From assembly GCA_022376925.1 (NCBI GenBank), contig JAIOJX010000003.1, positions 34,110,874-34,174,873 of the forward strand: 64,000 bases of DNA. Reading direction: 5' to 3'. The position numbers were made by a program, and so were the translations under genes. Each line of letters begins with the position of its first letter. The first letter of the stretch is position 1. This document shows, one piece after another, positions 22,756 to 34,200 of this stretch. The notes below the pieces were generated by a model. That model had not been told where the DNA came from and ran no database searches. It was given only the letters and a program-made list of their open reading frames with translations. The DNA is from Tragulus kanchil (lineage: Eukaryota > Chordata > Mammalia > Artiodactyla > Tragulidae).

Positions 22756-23163
22756 TAATTCTTTGCTCATGTAGAATACCTCCTATAATGGCTTTTGTTT
22801 TCATTTTCTCCATCCAGATATGCTCTATGTTCTATGTCACACTGAACTTCTGACTCATTCGAAGATTTATTTCAAACTAAGAGTGTATTTTCTTTTGTAT
22901 TTAGATGCGGTGTTGCTATCCTCAGTCTTTCAAGCAAACATCAAGATGGAAACCTTGAACTGAATTATTAAAAGGAAGCCACCTATTGGTTTATAGAACT
23001 AAAGATGAAAATCTACCAGAAGCCATAATAGGTAAAGGATCCAATTGTGAAGCAAATGGAAATTGGATGACAAAAATGTAAATATTTATGTACATGTTTT
23101 AGCAAATGAAGTTTTATCTCCTGGAGAAGTCATCTTAGGTGGGGTGGGGATCGTGCTTCATTT

Positions 23164-23475
23164 AGTTGGTGATGCTAACCATCTCATCCTCTGTTGCCTC
23201 TTCTCCTTCTGCCTTTAATCTCTCCCAGCATCAGGATCTTTTCCAAAGAGTCAGCTCTGTGCATCTAGTTGTCAAAGTACTGGAGCATCAGTTTCAGCAT
23301 CAGTCTTTCCAATGAATATTCAGGGTTGATTTCCTTTAGGACTGACTGGATTGATTTTCTTTCAGTCCAAGGAACTCTCAAGGGTCTCTTCCAGCACCAC
23401 AATTTGGAAGCATCAGTTCTTGCACTCAGCCTTTTTATGGTCCAGCTTCTACTGGACTGGCTCCCAAGTTACTCA
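23164..23475 (-). mobile_element. BovB-derived LINE fragment (D10 second copy)
   Basis: Third appearance of the same BovB segment. Here the sequence around 23326-23370 (GGACTGACTGGATTGATTTTC) differs from the other two, which agree with each other. Confidence 0.8.
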
Positions 23476-24289
23476 CTGGGAAATGGAATCTGGGACACCC
23501 AGTTTATGAAGATACTTTCACCCTTGGTAAAGACATTGAGCATTTAAACCAGGAATTGATAAGGAATGACCTCAGGGGTGTAAGCAGCAGAAACATGATG
23601 AAGTTTGGTTTTTAGAAGATCACTCTGGCGCCATTCTGAGGCAGAATAGGGCAGTGGCACCACACTGATCAATACTTCTGGGATGATGGCCAGAAAAGGA
23701 GTAAAATCTCCAGAAAACAGCATGTATTTGAAACCAAAGGGCATCAGTCATGACAGAAGAGGCTCCATGAGGTCACGTCAAACCAAGGTGACTCTTGAGG
23801 ACATCAAAGAACAGAAGATGGAAGGAGATGCCAGGTAATTCTTTGCTCATGTAGAATACCTCCTATAATGGCTTTTGTTTTCATTTTCTCCATCCAGATA
23901 TGCTCTATGTTCTATGTCACACTGAACTTCTGACTCATTCGAAGATTTATTTCAAACTAAGAGTGTATTTTCTTTTGTATTTAGATGCGGTGTTGCTATC
24001 CTCAGTCTTTCAAGCAAACATCAAGATGGAAACCTTGAACTGAATTATTAAAAAAGGAAGCCACCTATTGGTTTATAGAACTAAAGATGAAAATCTACCA
24101 GAAGCCATAATAGGTAAAGGATCCAATTGTGAAGCAAATGGAAATTGGATGACAAAAATGTAAATATTTATGTACATGTTTTAGCAAATGAAGTTTTATC
24201 TCCTGGAGAAGTCATCTTAGGTGGGGTGGGGATCGTGCTTCATTTAGTGTGTTAGTGCTACCCTGAGAAGTACCAGTCTCTCCCGTGGT

Positions 24290-24518
24290 CTCCTGTGTGT
24301 GTGCCAAAGTCGCTTCAGTTGTGTCTAACTCTTTGTGACCCTATGGTCTGTGGCCCACCAGGCTCCTCTGTCCACGGGATTCTCTAGGCAAGACTACTGG
24401 AGTGGGTTGTCATGCCCTCTTTCAGGGGATCTTCCCAGACCAGGAATCAAACTCATGTCCCTCTTATCTCCTGCACTACAGGCAGATTCTTTATCACTGA
24501 GCCACCAGGGAGACCCCT
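24290..24518 (-). mobile_element. Bov-tA type SINE
   Basis: Near full-length antisense element: GTCGCTTCAGTTGTGTCTAAC, CAGGCTCCTCTGTCCACGGG, GGGATCTTCCCAGACCAGG, CAGGCAGATTCTTTATCACTG, ending GAGCCACCAGGGAGACCC. Confidence 0.9.
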
Positions 24519-25276
24519 GTCATCTCCTAATCACATGCATTTTCCCTGGTAAACCGTATCTCTATAGCTGGAATCACTCTTGGTAATCAACCAGTATTTA
24601 GTACAATTTGTTTTCCTATCATTTGTTGTTGTGAATGTTTTAAGAAACAAGACCCCAAAAAATTCTTTCCACACAGAGAACTCGCCAGTGGAGCTGTTTA
24701 AGCAGTGCTGTTCTGTGATAGAGTGTCTTGTGACTTGCCTCTAGGGAAACGTCTGCACCCCGAGACTCTCTGCTAGCAGTTCTTGTTCTGGACTCCAGGG
24801 CTGGTCGTGACTCGGTGATATCTGGTGTCAGCTGCAGCCGGTGGTGGAGGAGGCGTGTTCTCCGCAGCCTGCTGAGGTCAGGATCTCAGCGAGCTCCAAT
24901 TCCCGTCTTATCTGCCCGGTCAGGAGTACATGATTTGTACTACTTGTGTCTGTTCCCCATATCAGAATCCTGAGTCAAGATAACAGCCTCAAAGCAGTCC
25001 TTTCTTTCAGCATCTGTCCTCGTGCATTTGAAAGGACCCACAACCCACAGCAGACTTCTTTCCTGTCATCCTAGGAGTCCTCAGGGAGTGTCTTGTGTTC
25101 TGTACTGTGACTCAGAAATGTGTCCAGCAGTTTCCTTCTCTCTTGATCGGACTGGCTCTGATAATATTAGTGTTTCTGGGGAGCAATGCATAGCTACTCT
25201 GCCCCCATGTCTACCAGCAGTGCTGTCTCCGAGCCTGCTACCCACTGAGGGAGGTCTCGGCATAAGATGCTTTTTC
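24519..25276. other. single-copy sequence, no gene seen
   Basis: GC-moderate, not duplicated and with no repeat family recognised. The 88-codon plus frame at 25022-25288 runs into a Bov-tA element and is not supported. Confidence 0.4.
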
Positions 25277-25482
25277 TCTGTGTGTTAGTTGCTCAGTTGT
25301 TTCCAACTCTTTGCAACCCTATGGACTGTAGCCTGTCAGCTCTGTCCATGGAATTCTCCAGGCAAGAATAGTAGAGTGGGTTGCCATTTCCTCCTAGAGG
25401 GGATCTTTCTGACTCAGGGATCAAACCCGGGTCTCCTGCATTGCAGGCAGATTCTTTACCATCTGAGCCACTGAGGAAGCCC
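25277..25482 (-). mobile_element. Bov-tA type SINE
   Basis: Antisense element from GTGTGTTAGTTGCTCAGTTG to ATCTGAGCCACTGAGGAAGCCC, with the box-B region GGGATCAAACCCGGGTCTCC intact. Confidence 0.92.
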
Positions 25483-25629
25483 AAGATGTCTTCTGCATCC
25501 TCTTAATGCTGGTGTCTACCGAGAAAACAGTCTCAGCAAAAGACCCCTTCCCTGCCACAAGTGTTGGTGTCCATGCTGAATGCTTTTCTCTGAGGGAAGT
25601 TCTGTTTTGGGATAGGAAATTCACATTTT

Positions 25630-25945
25630 TAAATTTGTTTATGTTATTTATGTGTTTTATTTTTATTTATTTATTTGGAGTATAGTTGATGTAGAATGTT
25701 GTGTTAATGTCAAGTGTACAGCACAGGGAGTCGGTTATGTATACACATATATTCATTCTTTTTCAGATTCTTTCCCCATATAGGTTACTATAGAATATTG
25801 AGTAGAGTTCCTTGTGCTATACAGTAGGTCCTTGTTGATTATCCAGTTTATATACAGTAGTGTGTGTATGTTAATTCTAAGCTTCTGATTTATCTTTCCC
25901 TCTCCCCTTAAGTTTCTTCTTGGATAACCATAATTTTGTTTAGAA
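25630..25945 (-). mobile_element. ruminant L1 3' UTR fragment
   Basis: AGTATAGTTGATGTAGAATG, TCCCCATATAGGTTACTATAG, GTGCTATACAGTAGGTCCTTG and ATATACAGTAGTGTGTGTATG are typical of the antisense L1 3' UTR. Confidence 0.85.
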
Positions 25946-26319
25946 AATAATGAGATTCACACTTTTATAGTCATCTGCTCACTCAGGATTTAGGCTACAG
26001 TCATTGAGGTGGCTGTGACAATTCTTGCTCCCTGCCTCTGGGTGCTGCAGGACTCTGGTCTCCAGCCTATTGTCTGAGATGAATATGATGTGTGTGGGGG
26101 GGTGGGGGGGTGGATGTGGATGCAGGTGTCCTTGTGTTTATAAGGAGGAGCTCAGAGGGACAGGTGCCCACGGACTTGTTTCTTAGCCCCGGGCAGTTAG
26201 AGGATAGAAAACAACAACATCTGTACTTTCCTTCCTGTTCTTTTGAATTGTTTCAATTTTTGTTATAAACATCTCTTACTCTGACAATAAAGAAAGACCA
26301 ATTTAAGAAAAAAAGACTG
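25946..26319. other. single-copy sequence with G-runs
   Basis: No gene seen. Two seven-G runs separated by one T lie at 26096-26110 in a GT-rich context and could slip or form a G-quadruplex. Confidence 0.4.
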
Positions 26320-26650
26320 ACTGTTTGTGTTCTCCCCAAATTCATAGGTTGAAACCAATTCCCTGATGTATTGATATTTGGAGGTGGGACCAACTGGGAG
26401 CTGATGAGGTAAGGGTGAGGCACCCTCATGAATGGGACTGGTGCTCATCTCTCATCTCTTCAGCTGTGTAAGGTGCAATGGGAAGACCGGAATCTGTGAA
26501 CCAAGAAGTGTGTCTCCGCAGACAGCCAAGCATGTTAGCACCTTTATCTTGGACTTTGTAGCCATCAGGGCTGTGAGAAGTGAATTCCTGTTGTTGGTGA
26601 GCTACCTCGTCTGTGGCTTGTGTGACAGCAGCCTGAACAGTCTGAGACAA
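26320..26650 (+). mobile_element. MLT1-like MaLR LTR fragment
   Basis: The order TGTTCTCCCCAAATTCATAGG, GGAGGTGGGACC, CCTCATGAATGGGACTGGTGC, CACCTTTATCTTGGACTTTG, GGGCTGTGAGAAGTGAATTCC and GACAGCAGCCTGAACAGTCTG follows the MLT1 group of LTRs. It is old and degraded with no internal genes. The minus-strand frame at 26426-26890 is a reading of it. Confidence 0.7.
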
Positions 26651-27519
26651 AATGTGATTCTGCCAGAAGGAGTCTATTCCTGTGGGTGGGCAGTGCAGCA
26701 GGAAAGCTTTGGTGTGGGTGATCTGAGGGGACGGGACCACACAGGGCAGACCTGAGGGCTGATGACGGGAGCCAGGGAGGACTGAGGGCCAACCCAGCAG
26801 ATCTATGGAGGAAGGCTGGCCTTCCATCAGCCATCTTGCTGGAAGAGATTCAAGTTGGGCCCTTCTAACCCACTCTTTTCTCTTGTCCAATACTCTGAGT
26901 AACGCTGGGGCAGCTCTGTTTTTTTTTTTTCATCTCTGAATTCTTAGCCTATAGGAAATTGCCAGCCCTGAAAAGAGGCTGAAAATATTTGATTAAAAAA
27001 TTAATAAATGGTCCAGGGTCAAAATTCCTTGATAGTTCTAAATTATACAAAAATATATCACATATATCACTTACATCAGCAAGAAAAAAGTATGTGTATG
27101 ATTCTGAGATTTGGATATCCAAGGATCAAGGTGTTTATTTCTCTTTTTTGGGAAGATGTTTTTTATTTTTTTTCTTTTTTAAAATTTAAAAAATTTTTCT
27201 TTTATTTTTTTCTTTATTGTTTCTTTATTGAGAAACTTAAGACTGGTACATCAAATAAAACCATTTTCTGGGAGGAAAAAATCTAAAACCTACAAAAGAA
27301 AAAGAAGTTAAGATTGTTTGTGCTATATCAGAACCCAGCGAATATATTCTTTCATAGAAAAATTCTGGGTGCTTCATAGCTAACCTTTTGATACCAAATG
27401 ACCTAATACATTTGGAATTTGTGGGGCTGAGGTCCACAGGACAAGCTAGGAAGTCTTCCCACTCTCAGCTGATTTCCACGAGGTTCATTTGGCTTTTGAA
27501 TCATTTTGTCCTTGTCTAA
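26651..27519. other. single-copy type sequence, no gene seen
   Basis: AT-rich, with a T-rich patch at 27160-27215. Frames of 66-92 codons are low complexity. Repeated at about 27750-28623. Confidence 0.4.
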
Positions 27520-27542
27520 GAGGTAAGGGTGACCCCTGGGGG

Positions 27543-27750
27543 CTCATCTCTCATCTCTTCAGCTGTGTAAGGTGCAATGGGAAGACCGGAATCTGTGAAC
27601 CAAGAAGTGTGTCTCCGCAGACAGCCAAGCATGTTAGCACCTTTATCTTGGACTTTGTAGCCATCAGGGCTGTGAGAAGTGAATTCCTGTTGTTGGTGAG
27701 CTACCTCGTCTGTGGCTTGTGTGACAGCAGCCTGAACAGTCTGAGACAAA
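27543..27750 (+). mobile_element. MLT1-like LTR, 5'-cut (D11 second copy)
   Basis: Same LTR as at 26320-26650, beginning at CTCATCTCTCATCTC because the tile starts there. Confidence 0.7.
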
Positions 27751-28690
27751 ATGTGATTCTGCCAGAAGGAGTCTATTCCTGTGGGTGGGCAGTGCAGCAG
27801 GAAAGCTTTGGTGTGGGTGATCTGAGGGGACGGGACCACACAGGGCAGACCTGAGGGCTGATGACGGGAGCCAGGGAGGACTGAGGGCCAACCCAGCAGA
27901 TCTATGGAGGAAGGCTGGCCTTCCATCAGCCATCTTGCTGGAAGAGATTCAAGTTGGGCCCTTCTAACCCACTCTTTTCTCTTGTCCAATACTCTGAGTA
28001 ACGCTGGGGCAGCTCTGTTTTTTTTTTTTCATCTCTGAATTCTTAGCCTATAGGAAATTGCCAGCCCTGAAAAGAGGCTGAAAATATTTGATTAAAAAAT
28101 TAATAAATGGTCCAGGGTCAAAATTCCTTGATAGTTCTAAATTATACAAAAATATATCACATATATCACTTACATCAGCAAGAAAAAAGTATGTGTATGA
28201 TTCTGAGATTTGGATATCCAAGGATCAAGGTGTTTATTTCTCTTTTTTGGGAAGATGTTTTTTATTTTTTTTCTTTTTTAAAATTTAAAAAATTTTTCTT
28301 TTATTTTTTTCTTTATTGTTTCTTTATTGAGAAACTTAAGACTGGTACATCAAATAAAACCATTTTCTGGGAGGAAAAAATCTAAAACCTACAAAAGAAA
28401 AAGAAGTTAAGATTGTTTGTGCTATATCAGAACCCAGCGAATATATTCTTTCATAGAAAAATTCTGGGTGCTTCATAGCTAACCTTTTGATACCAAATGA
28501 CCTAATACATTTGGAATTTGTGGGGCTGAGGTCCACAGGACAAGCTAGGAAGTCTTCACACTCTCAGCTGATTTCCACGAGGGTTCATTTGGCTTTTGAA
28601 TCATTTTGTCCTTGTCTAAGAGGTGGTGGCAGCAACTGCTTTCTTGGCACGATGAGTCTATAGGACCACCGCAACTTCATCTACTTTCGT

Positions 28691-28796
28691 GACTATGGAA
28701 CACTTCACAAATGTTCATGTCAGCCTTGCACAGGGGCCATGCTAATCTTTTCCGTAATGTTCCAATTTTAGTATATGTCCTATCAAAGTGAGCTCT
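28691..28796 (-). pseudogene. U6 snRNA retro-pseudogene
   Basis: On the minus strand this matches U6 along nearly its full length. The 5' domain is decayed (GAGCTCACTTTGATAGGACA), then ATATACTAAAATTGGAAC, GATTAGCATGGCCCCTGTGC, and a 3' end TGTGAAGTGTTCCATAG. The conserved AGATTAGCATGG region near the catalytic core is kept, but the ACAGAGA box is changed (TTACGGAAAAGATTAGC), so a working snRNA is unlikely. No proximal sequence element or terminator run was checked upstream. Confidence 0.88.
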
Positions 28797-28811
28797 TGTG
28801 GTGCTTGTATT

Positions 28812-29067
28812 TTTTACTTAAAAAATACTCATTTACTTGTTTGTCTGTGTTAGGTCATTGTTGCAGCACCAGGATTCTCGTGGTGTCATGCTGGGTCCTC
28901 CATTGGGGCGAATGGACTCTCCAGTTGTGGCACATGGGCTCTGCGTTGCAGCACACGGGCTTAGTTGCTCCATAGCATGTGAGAGCTTAGTTCCTTGTCC
29001 AGGGATTAAACCCGTGTCCCCTGCATCGCAAGGTGAATTCCTAACCACTGGACCATCAGGGAAGTCC
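28812..29067 (-). mobile_element. CHR-2 type SINE, minus strand
   Basis: Antisense body with GGCACATGGGCTCTGCGTTGC and GGGCTTAGTTGCTCCATAGC, box-B region GGGATTAAACCCGTGTCCCC, and head complement CTGGACCATCAGGGAAGTCC. Confidence 0.85.
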
Positions 29068-29286
29068 TAAGGTGTTTATTCCTGATGAGAAACTGTAAAA
29101 TCAAAGTAATTCAGCTATTTTTTTTTTTTTATGAATTATCCAACTAAATTGGGTTAACCAGAAGCAACCTAAGAGAATCTCTGTTGAGGGGAAGTGATTT
29201 GAACATCTGGGTCAAGATGCTTTTTGTGAAGGAAAACTAAGATGTTGAATAAGTAAGTCAATAAATTTATGAACATATTCTTACCC

Positions 29287-29390
29287 GGGAGCTTCCCTGG
29301 TGGCTCAAGATGGTAAAGAGTCTGTCTGCAATGTAAGAGACCTGTGCTCAATCCCTGGGTCAGGAAGATTCTTTGGAGAAGGGATTGAAT
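29287..29390 (+). mobile_element. Bov-tA SINE, 3'-truncated
   Basis: Head GAGCTTCCCTGGTGGCTCAAG, GGTAAAGAGTCTGTCTGCAA, box-B-like GCTCAATCCCTGGGTCAGG, then loss of the body. Confidence 0.85.
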
Positions 29391-29847
29391 GTATCCTTAC
29401 ATAGACCCTTTCAACAGATGCATGGAAAAAGGCTGATTTGGAGTTTTTCTGTTTCCGGCACGTGAGAGGAGCAGACCAGGGCTCCTTAAAATAAATCTAG
29501 TGTTTTTGCTGCCTTGTACCTCTGGCTCTTTGCTCTGCTACTCAGCACAGCTCTTTTAAGAGACCAGCTCCTGGGAAGACATGGGCCATGGGATTTTCTG
29601 CTTCATATGTAAACTAGCCAAGCGCTGCTCCCCACCTCAACTACTCCACACAAACTACCAGCAGTCACCGGCTCCTGAAGAGGCAATCTACATGAAAATG
29701 TTTTCTTCAATTTAAAGTATTCTTAGATTAGCTTCTAATACTTCTGTAAGGAACAAGTTATAAAGTCACTTTACGACGTGATCTCATTTGGTGTGCACAA
29801 TATAAGTCTGAATGGCGGCGGGGACTACTGTCCATTCATTTTACCGA
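29391..29847. other. single-copy sequence, nothing recognised
   Basis: No gene or repeat family visible. Confidence 0.4.
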
Positions 29848-32027
29848 TAAGATAAGGCTTAGAGTTCAAATGCTTGTGTCTGTTCTAGGTCCTGTCCTAC
29901 CTAAGAGTGAAATGGGGTGCTTTGAGTGTCTTCCTAGCTGTTAAACAGCAGTTGAAATGGAGGCAGAGCAGGGAAGGGTGGGAGGATGACTGGTAAACAG
30001 ATGAAGTTGTGGAGAGAGTGACAAGAAGGCTGGGAGCTGGGCTTTCCCCTTTGATTAACCTCTGTTGCAGTCACAGTCGGCAGGCGACTGAGAACTCCAT
30101 CAATACCATCTTGAAAGCGGAAGCAGCGTAGGCTCCCGGACACTACCTCAAAAGAAAGATCTAGAGGGGGAGGATTAAACTGCTATTTAATTGTTGGGGA
30201 CACGTCCACCATGTAACGAATGCCCTTAGAGAAGCAATTTGGAAAAGAGTGAGTTGGAAACCTTGGGGGAAAGTCAGAATCTTTAGCCATAAAACACCTG
30301 AACAAGACATAATTATTAGCCCGGAGCTTTATTTTAATGATGTACTATGTCTTAAATATAATACCGTCAGTTCGCTGAAAGATGCCAGCTGCTCAGAAAA
30401 AACGAAACAAAAGGAAAAGGAGAGCCATTTGTAATGAGTCTGGATCCTCGTACAACCTGTCACTTGGGTTGTCTGAAGCTCCTGTGCCTCAAGGGGCTGA
30501 CAGAATGTGCCAGCATATGCCATGGGACATCTGCCGACAGCCCTCTGGGCTGCCAGTGGTCAGCACTTTGATCCTTTTCCCTGTGTGTGTCCGTGCATTT
30601 GCAGCAGGTTGTGAGAGTCAGTGGTTTACTGCTGGAGTTGGGTGGTTGATCAAGCCTTTTCCTTGGAATTTGGAGACCTGGATTCAAATTCTGACTCCAA
30701 GTTTGGTAAATAACTTTGCTTTTGGACATTGCAGTTCCTTATCTTCCAAATGGAATTTATATTATAATATTGAATTTAGATACTTTAAAGGCTTAATTGC
30801 TCTGTGTGATCACACTTGGAAAGTAGCAGAAGTTTCTCTGAAGAGAAGGTAATTATCTCTATTCCTCCTAGGGAAGATTACATTTCTTATTATCATTCGA
30901 TCTAGTTTACTTGGACAACCAGGTCTTTTCATTTTATAGTAAGATAAGGCTTAGAGTTCAAGTTTTCTGTTCTAGGTCCTGTCCTACCTAAGAGTGAAAT
31001 GGGGTGCTTTGAGTGTCTTCCTAGCTGTTAAACAGCAGTTGAAATGGAGGCAGAGCAGGGAAGGGTGGGAGGATGACTGGTAAACAGATGAAGTTGTGGA
31101 GAGAGTGACAAGAAGGCTGGGAGCTGGGCTTTCCCCTTTGATTAACCTCTGTTGCAGTCACAGTCGGCAGGCGACTGAGAACTCCATCAATACCATCTTG
31201 AAAGCGGAAGCAGCGTAGGCTCCCGGACACTACCTCAAAAGAAAGATCTAGAGGGGGAGGATTAAACTGCTATTTAATTGTTGGGGACACGTCCACCATG
31301 TAACGAATGCCCTTAGAGAAGCAATTTGGAAAAGAGTGAGTTGGAAACCTTGGGGGAAAGTCAGAATCTTTAGCCATAAAACACCTGAACAAGACATAAT
31401 TATTAGCCCGGAGCTTTATTTTAATGATGTACTATGTCTTAAATATAATACCGTCAGTTCGCTGAAAGATGCCAGCTGCTCAGAAAAAACGAAACAAAAG
31501 GAAAAGGAGAGCCATTTGTAATGAGTCTGGATCCTCGTACAACCTGTCACTTGGGTTGTCTGAAGCTCCTGTGCCTCAAGGGGCTGACAGAATGTGCCAG
31601 CATATGCCATGGGACATCTGCCGACAGCCCTCTGGGCTGCCAGTGGTCAGCACTTTGATCCTTTTCCCTGTGTGTGTCCGTGCATTTGCAGCAGGTTGTG
31701 AGAGTCAGTGGTTTACTGCTGGAGTTGGGTGGTTGATCAAGCCTTTTCCTTGGAATTTGGAGACCTGGATTCAAATTCTGACTCCAAGTTTGGTAAATAA
31801 CTTTGCTTTTGGACATTGCAGTTCCTTATCTTCCAAATGGAATTTATATTATAATATTGAATTTAGATACTTTAAAGGCTTAATTGCTCTGTGTGATCAC
31901 ACTTGGAAAGTAGCAGAAGTTTCTCTGAAGAGAAGGTAATTATCTCTATTCCTCCTAGGGAAGATTACATTTCTTATTATCATTCGATTCCTAGTTTACT
32001 TGGACAACCAGGTCTTTTCATTTTATT
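29848..32027 (+). repeat. tandem duplication D12 (about 1.09 kb unit)
   Basis: Copies at 29848-30939 and 30940-32027 abut. Differences are at the junction only: CAAATGCTTGTGTCTG against CAAGTTTTCTG at the left end, and CATTCGATCTAG against CATTCGATTCCTAG and TTATAGTA against TTATTAGTA at the right end of copy 1. Confidence 0.95.
30640..30790 (+). mobile_element. MIR-like element
   Basis: GGAGACCTGGATTCAAATTCTGAC followed by CAGTTCCTTATCTTCCAAATGG resembles the MIR core. The 156-codon plus frame at 30382-30852 runs through it and is therefore not a gene. The D12 copy is at about 31727-31877. Confidence 0.6.
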
Positions 32028-32469
32028 AGTAATTGTATTCTTTGCATTACAAAAATGCACTCTCCAACTTAAATTCCTTCAGACAATAGACCTTTGTGAT
32101 CTGGTTGAATGGGCAGATAATGTCATTTAGGGAAGAATGTAGTTTAGTGATCTTCTTTGGTACTTTTCACTTATAATTAACTAAAACAGTTCAGTGTTTT
32201 GGAAGAAGACCAAATGAGCAATGCCCCCAAGACATTTAAATCTTAACTCAGTACTTCCAAGAAGGTACTAATAATGTTTATAAACTCTCAAGCTGGGTCC
32301 ACGCATTCATTCATGTGTTCCATAGCCAGGTTCTCAGCCACTCTTCGCTTCTCCCACAACGCCCCCACACATCTCCATCATTGTCCTTGCTGTTTCATAA
32401 AACAATTAAGTTTTTATAGGTTTTTATCTCCCCTACTAGAATAAGAATAACTTAAAGATAAAATTTTAG
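32028..32469. other. single-copy sequence, nothing recognised
   Basis: AT-rich; no gene or repeat seen. Confidence 0.4.
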
Positions 32470-32632
32470 GTGGTCCAGGGTTAAGAATCGTTTTACCAGT
32501 GCAGAGGACTCAGGTTCGATTCCTAGTTGAGGAACTAAGATCCCACATGCCACTGGGCAACGAAGCTGTGTGCCATAACTAGAGAAAGCTCCTGTGCCAT
32601 AACACAGACCCAGCACATCCAGGAAGAAAAAA
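32470..32632 (+). mobile_element. CHR SINE, diverged
   Basis: GGTGGTCCAGGGTTAAGAATC, GGTTCGATTCCTAGTTGAGG, GATCCCACATGCCACTGGGC and ACCCAGCACATCCAGGAAGAAA give a decayed CHR element. Confidence 0.8.
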
Positions 32633-32854
32633 GACACAACTCTGACCTGTTTGTCTTTATACCTAGGGGTAGACATGATGCCTGTGTATTATTATACTCA
32701 CATCAGTGAGGTGCTACTGGCAGCAAATAACAGATGACCTAACTCAAAACGACTTAAAGACTAAGAATTTTCTGTATTTATGTTGTAAGAAGCTAAAAAG
32801 GAGGGTTTTTCCAGGGTCGGTTAATTCATTAGCTTCCTGATATGAATATATCCA

Positions 32855-33006
32855 ATATTCTTTACTGTCTGAGCCACCAGGAGGCCCCAAGAATACTGGA
32901 GAGGGTAGCCTATCCCCTCTCCAGGAACTCTTCCTGACCCAGAAATGGCCCCGGAGTTTCCTGCATGGCAGGTACATTCTTTACCAGCTGAGCTACCTGG
33001 GAAGCC
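32855..33006 (-). mobile_element. Bov-tA SINE, diverged
   Basis: AAGAATACTGGAGAGGGTAGCC, CTCTCCAGGAACTCTTCCTG, GTACATTCTTTACCAGCTGAG, ending CTACCTGGGAAGCC. A second head-like CTGAGCCACCAGGAGGCCCC at the left suggests one SINE end landed next to another. Confidence 0.8.
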
Positions 33007-33007
33007 G

Positions 33008-33310
33008 TATTCTTTTTCAGTCTGACAAACATTCCATTATGTATGGAATACAGACACCACATCTTATTTATCTGTTTTGTCTATGTATCAGCCTTTGGTT
33101 GATGTTCATGTCTTGGCTATTGTAACTAGTGCTGCTACGAACATTCAGGTGCATATAATTTCTTAAATTAGTGTTTTTGTTTTTGCCAGATGTATACCTA
33201 GGAGTACTAAATAGACAGAAGCTCTACTTTTCATTTTTGGAGGAAACTCCATATGGTTTTCCACAGTGGTTGCACCAATTTACAGTCCCATCAACAGTGT
33301 ACAGATTTTC
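33008..33310 (-). mobile_element. L1 ORF2/3' fragment
   Basis: TTCCATTATGTATGGAATAC, TCTTGGCTATTGTAACTAGTG, GCTACGAACATTCAGGTGC, CATATGGTTTTCCACAGTGG and CCCATCAACAGTGTAC are hallmark antisense L1 sequences. Confidence 0.9.
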
Positions 33311-33424
33311 TTTTATTCAGTAAATAAACGTTATACATAAATCAAAGCCCGCTTCTCTCTTTAGAAGAATCACTTTCCTGAAGTTGAAATGTTTGAATGT
33401 GTGTGCAAGATTGTTGCGGCACTG

Positions 33425-33580
33425 TTTTTCTTTTTGTTTAACTTGACTTATAACTGGAGAATAATTGCTTTATAACTGTGTAATTGTGCATTGGTTTCTG
33501 CTATCCATCAGCATGAATCAGCCGTCGCTGTACGAACGTCCTGTCCCTCTTGAATCTTCCTCCGGCCTCCCACCCTACAG
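33425..33580 (-). mobile_element. L1 3' UTR fragment
   Basis: ACTGGAGAATAATTGCTTTA, GTTTCTGCTATCCATCAGC, ATGAATCAGCCGTCGCTG and CCTCCGGCCTCCCACCC match the antisense ruminant L1 3' UTR. Confidence 0.8.
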
Positions 33581-33904
33581 CAGTGCTGCTAATGGGTATA
33601 ATTTGCAAATTATTTATATATCTACAAACAAATATATGGATAAATTATTATATAATGAAATGCTGTCGAAATAAACCATATACATTAATACATATGTGTG
33701 TATTAACAGGGATTAATTTTAGAATATAACATTGAATAGAAGCATCACAAAAGGATATATACAGCATGTATCATGAATTCAAAGTTCAAAACACATAGTA
33801 TTATCTTATGTATGTAAAAATATAAGGAGGAGAGTGATAAGTTTCAACTTTAGCAAAGCGGTTACTCTAGAGAAAAGAGGGGACTTTGACTTTGTATAAT
33901 GTTT

Positions 33905-34140
33905 ACTGTTATTTCTTTTTTCCATTGTGGTATAGTTGATGTCCAATATTATATAAGTTTCAGGTATACACCATACTGGGCTGCAATTTTTAAAGTTTAT
34001 ATTCCATTTATAATTATTACAGAATATTGGCTATATCCTCTGTGCTGTACAGTCTATCCTTGCACCTCATTTATCTGATACACCGTGGTTTGAACTTCTT
34101 AATCCCTTAACCCATCCCCCTTCTCTCTCCCCAATGATAA
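33905..34140 (-). mobile_element. L1 3' UTR fragment
   Basis: GTGGTATAGTTGATGTCCAAT, AAGTTTCAGGTATACACC, CTGTGCTGTACAGTCTATCC and AACCCATCCCCCTTC are antisense L1 3' UTR. Confidence 0.75.
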
Positions 34141-34200
34141 TCACCAGTTCTTCACAATTGACTTTTTTGATGGTTTATACTACCCATCTGGAGGAGAATA

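Larger units (their letters stand above)
22082..24247 (+). repeat. tandem duplication D10 (about 1.08 kb unit)
   Basis: Copies at 22082-23163 and 23164-24247 abut directly. Copy 2 is exactly in register from about 23440 on, but its first 230 bases differ by substitutions and indels in the BovB part (23326-23440). It looks as if that consensus was drawn from another BovB locus. Confidence 0.95.
26405..28624 (+). repeat. tandem duplication D11 (about 1.10 kb unit)
   Basis: Copies at about 26405-27522 and 27520-28624, sharing GAGGTAAGGG at the join. The left end of copy 2 is damaged: GTGACCCCTGGGGGCTC replaces about 30 bases of copy 1. After that the two copies look identical. Confidence 0.95.

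Noticed and set aside
26426..26890. 154-codon minus frame, near-repeated at 27516-27989
   Set aside because: It overlaps an MLT1-like LTR read in antisense, and the start region differs between the copies because of the junction.
30382..30852. 156-codon plus frame, repeated at 31469-31939
   Set aside because: Its second half is a MIR-like element and there is no recognisable domain; the repetition only reflects D12.
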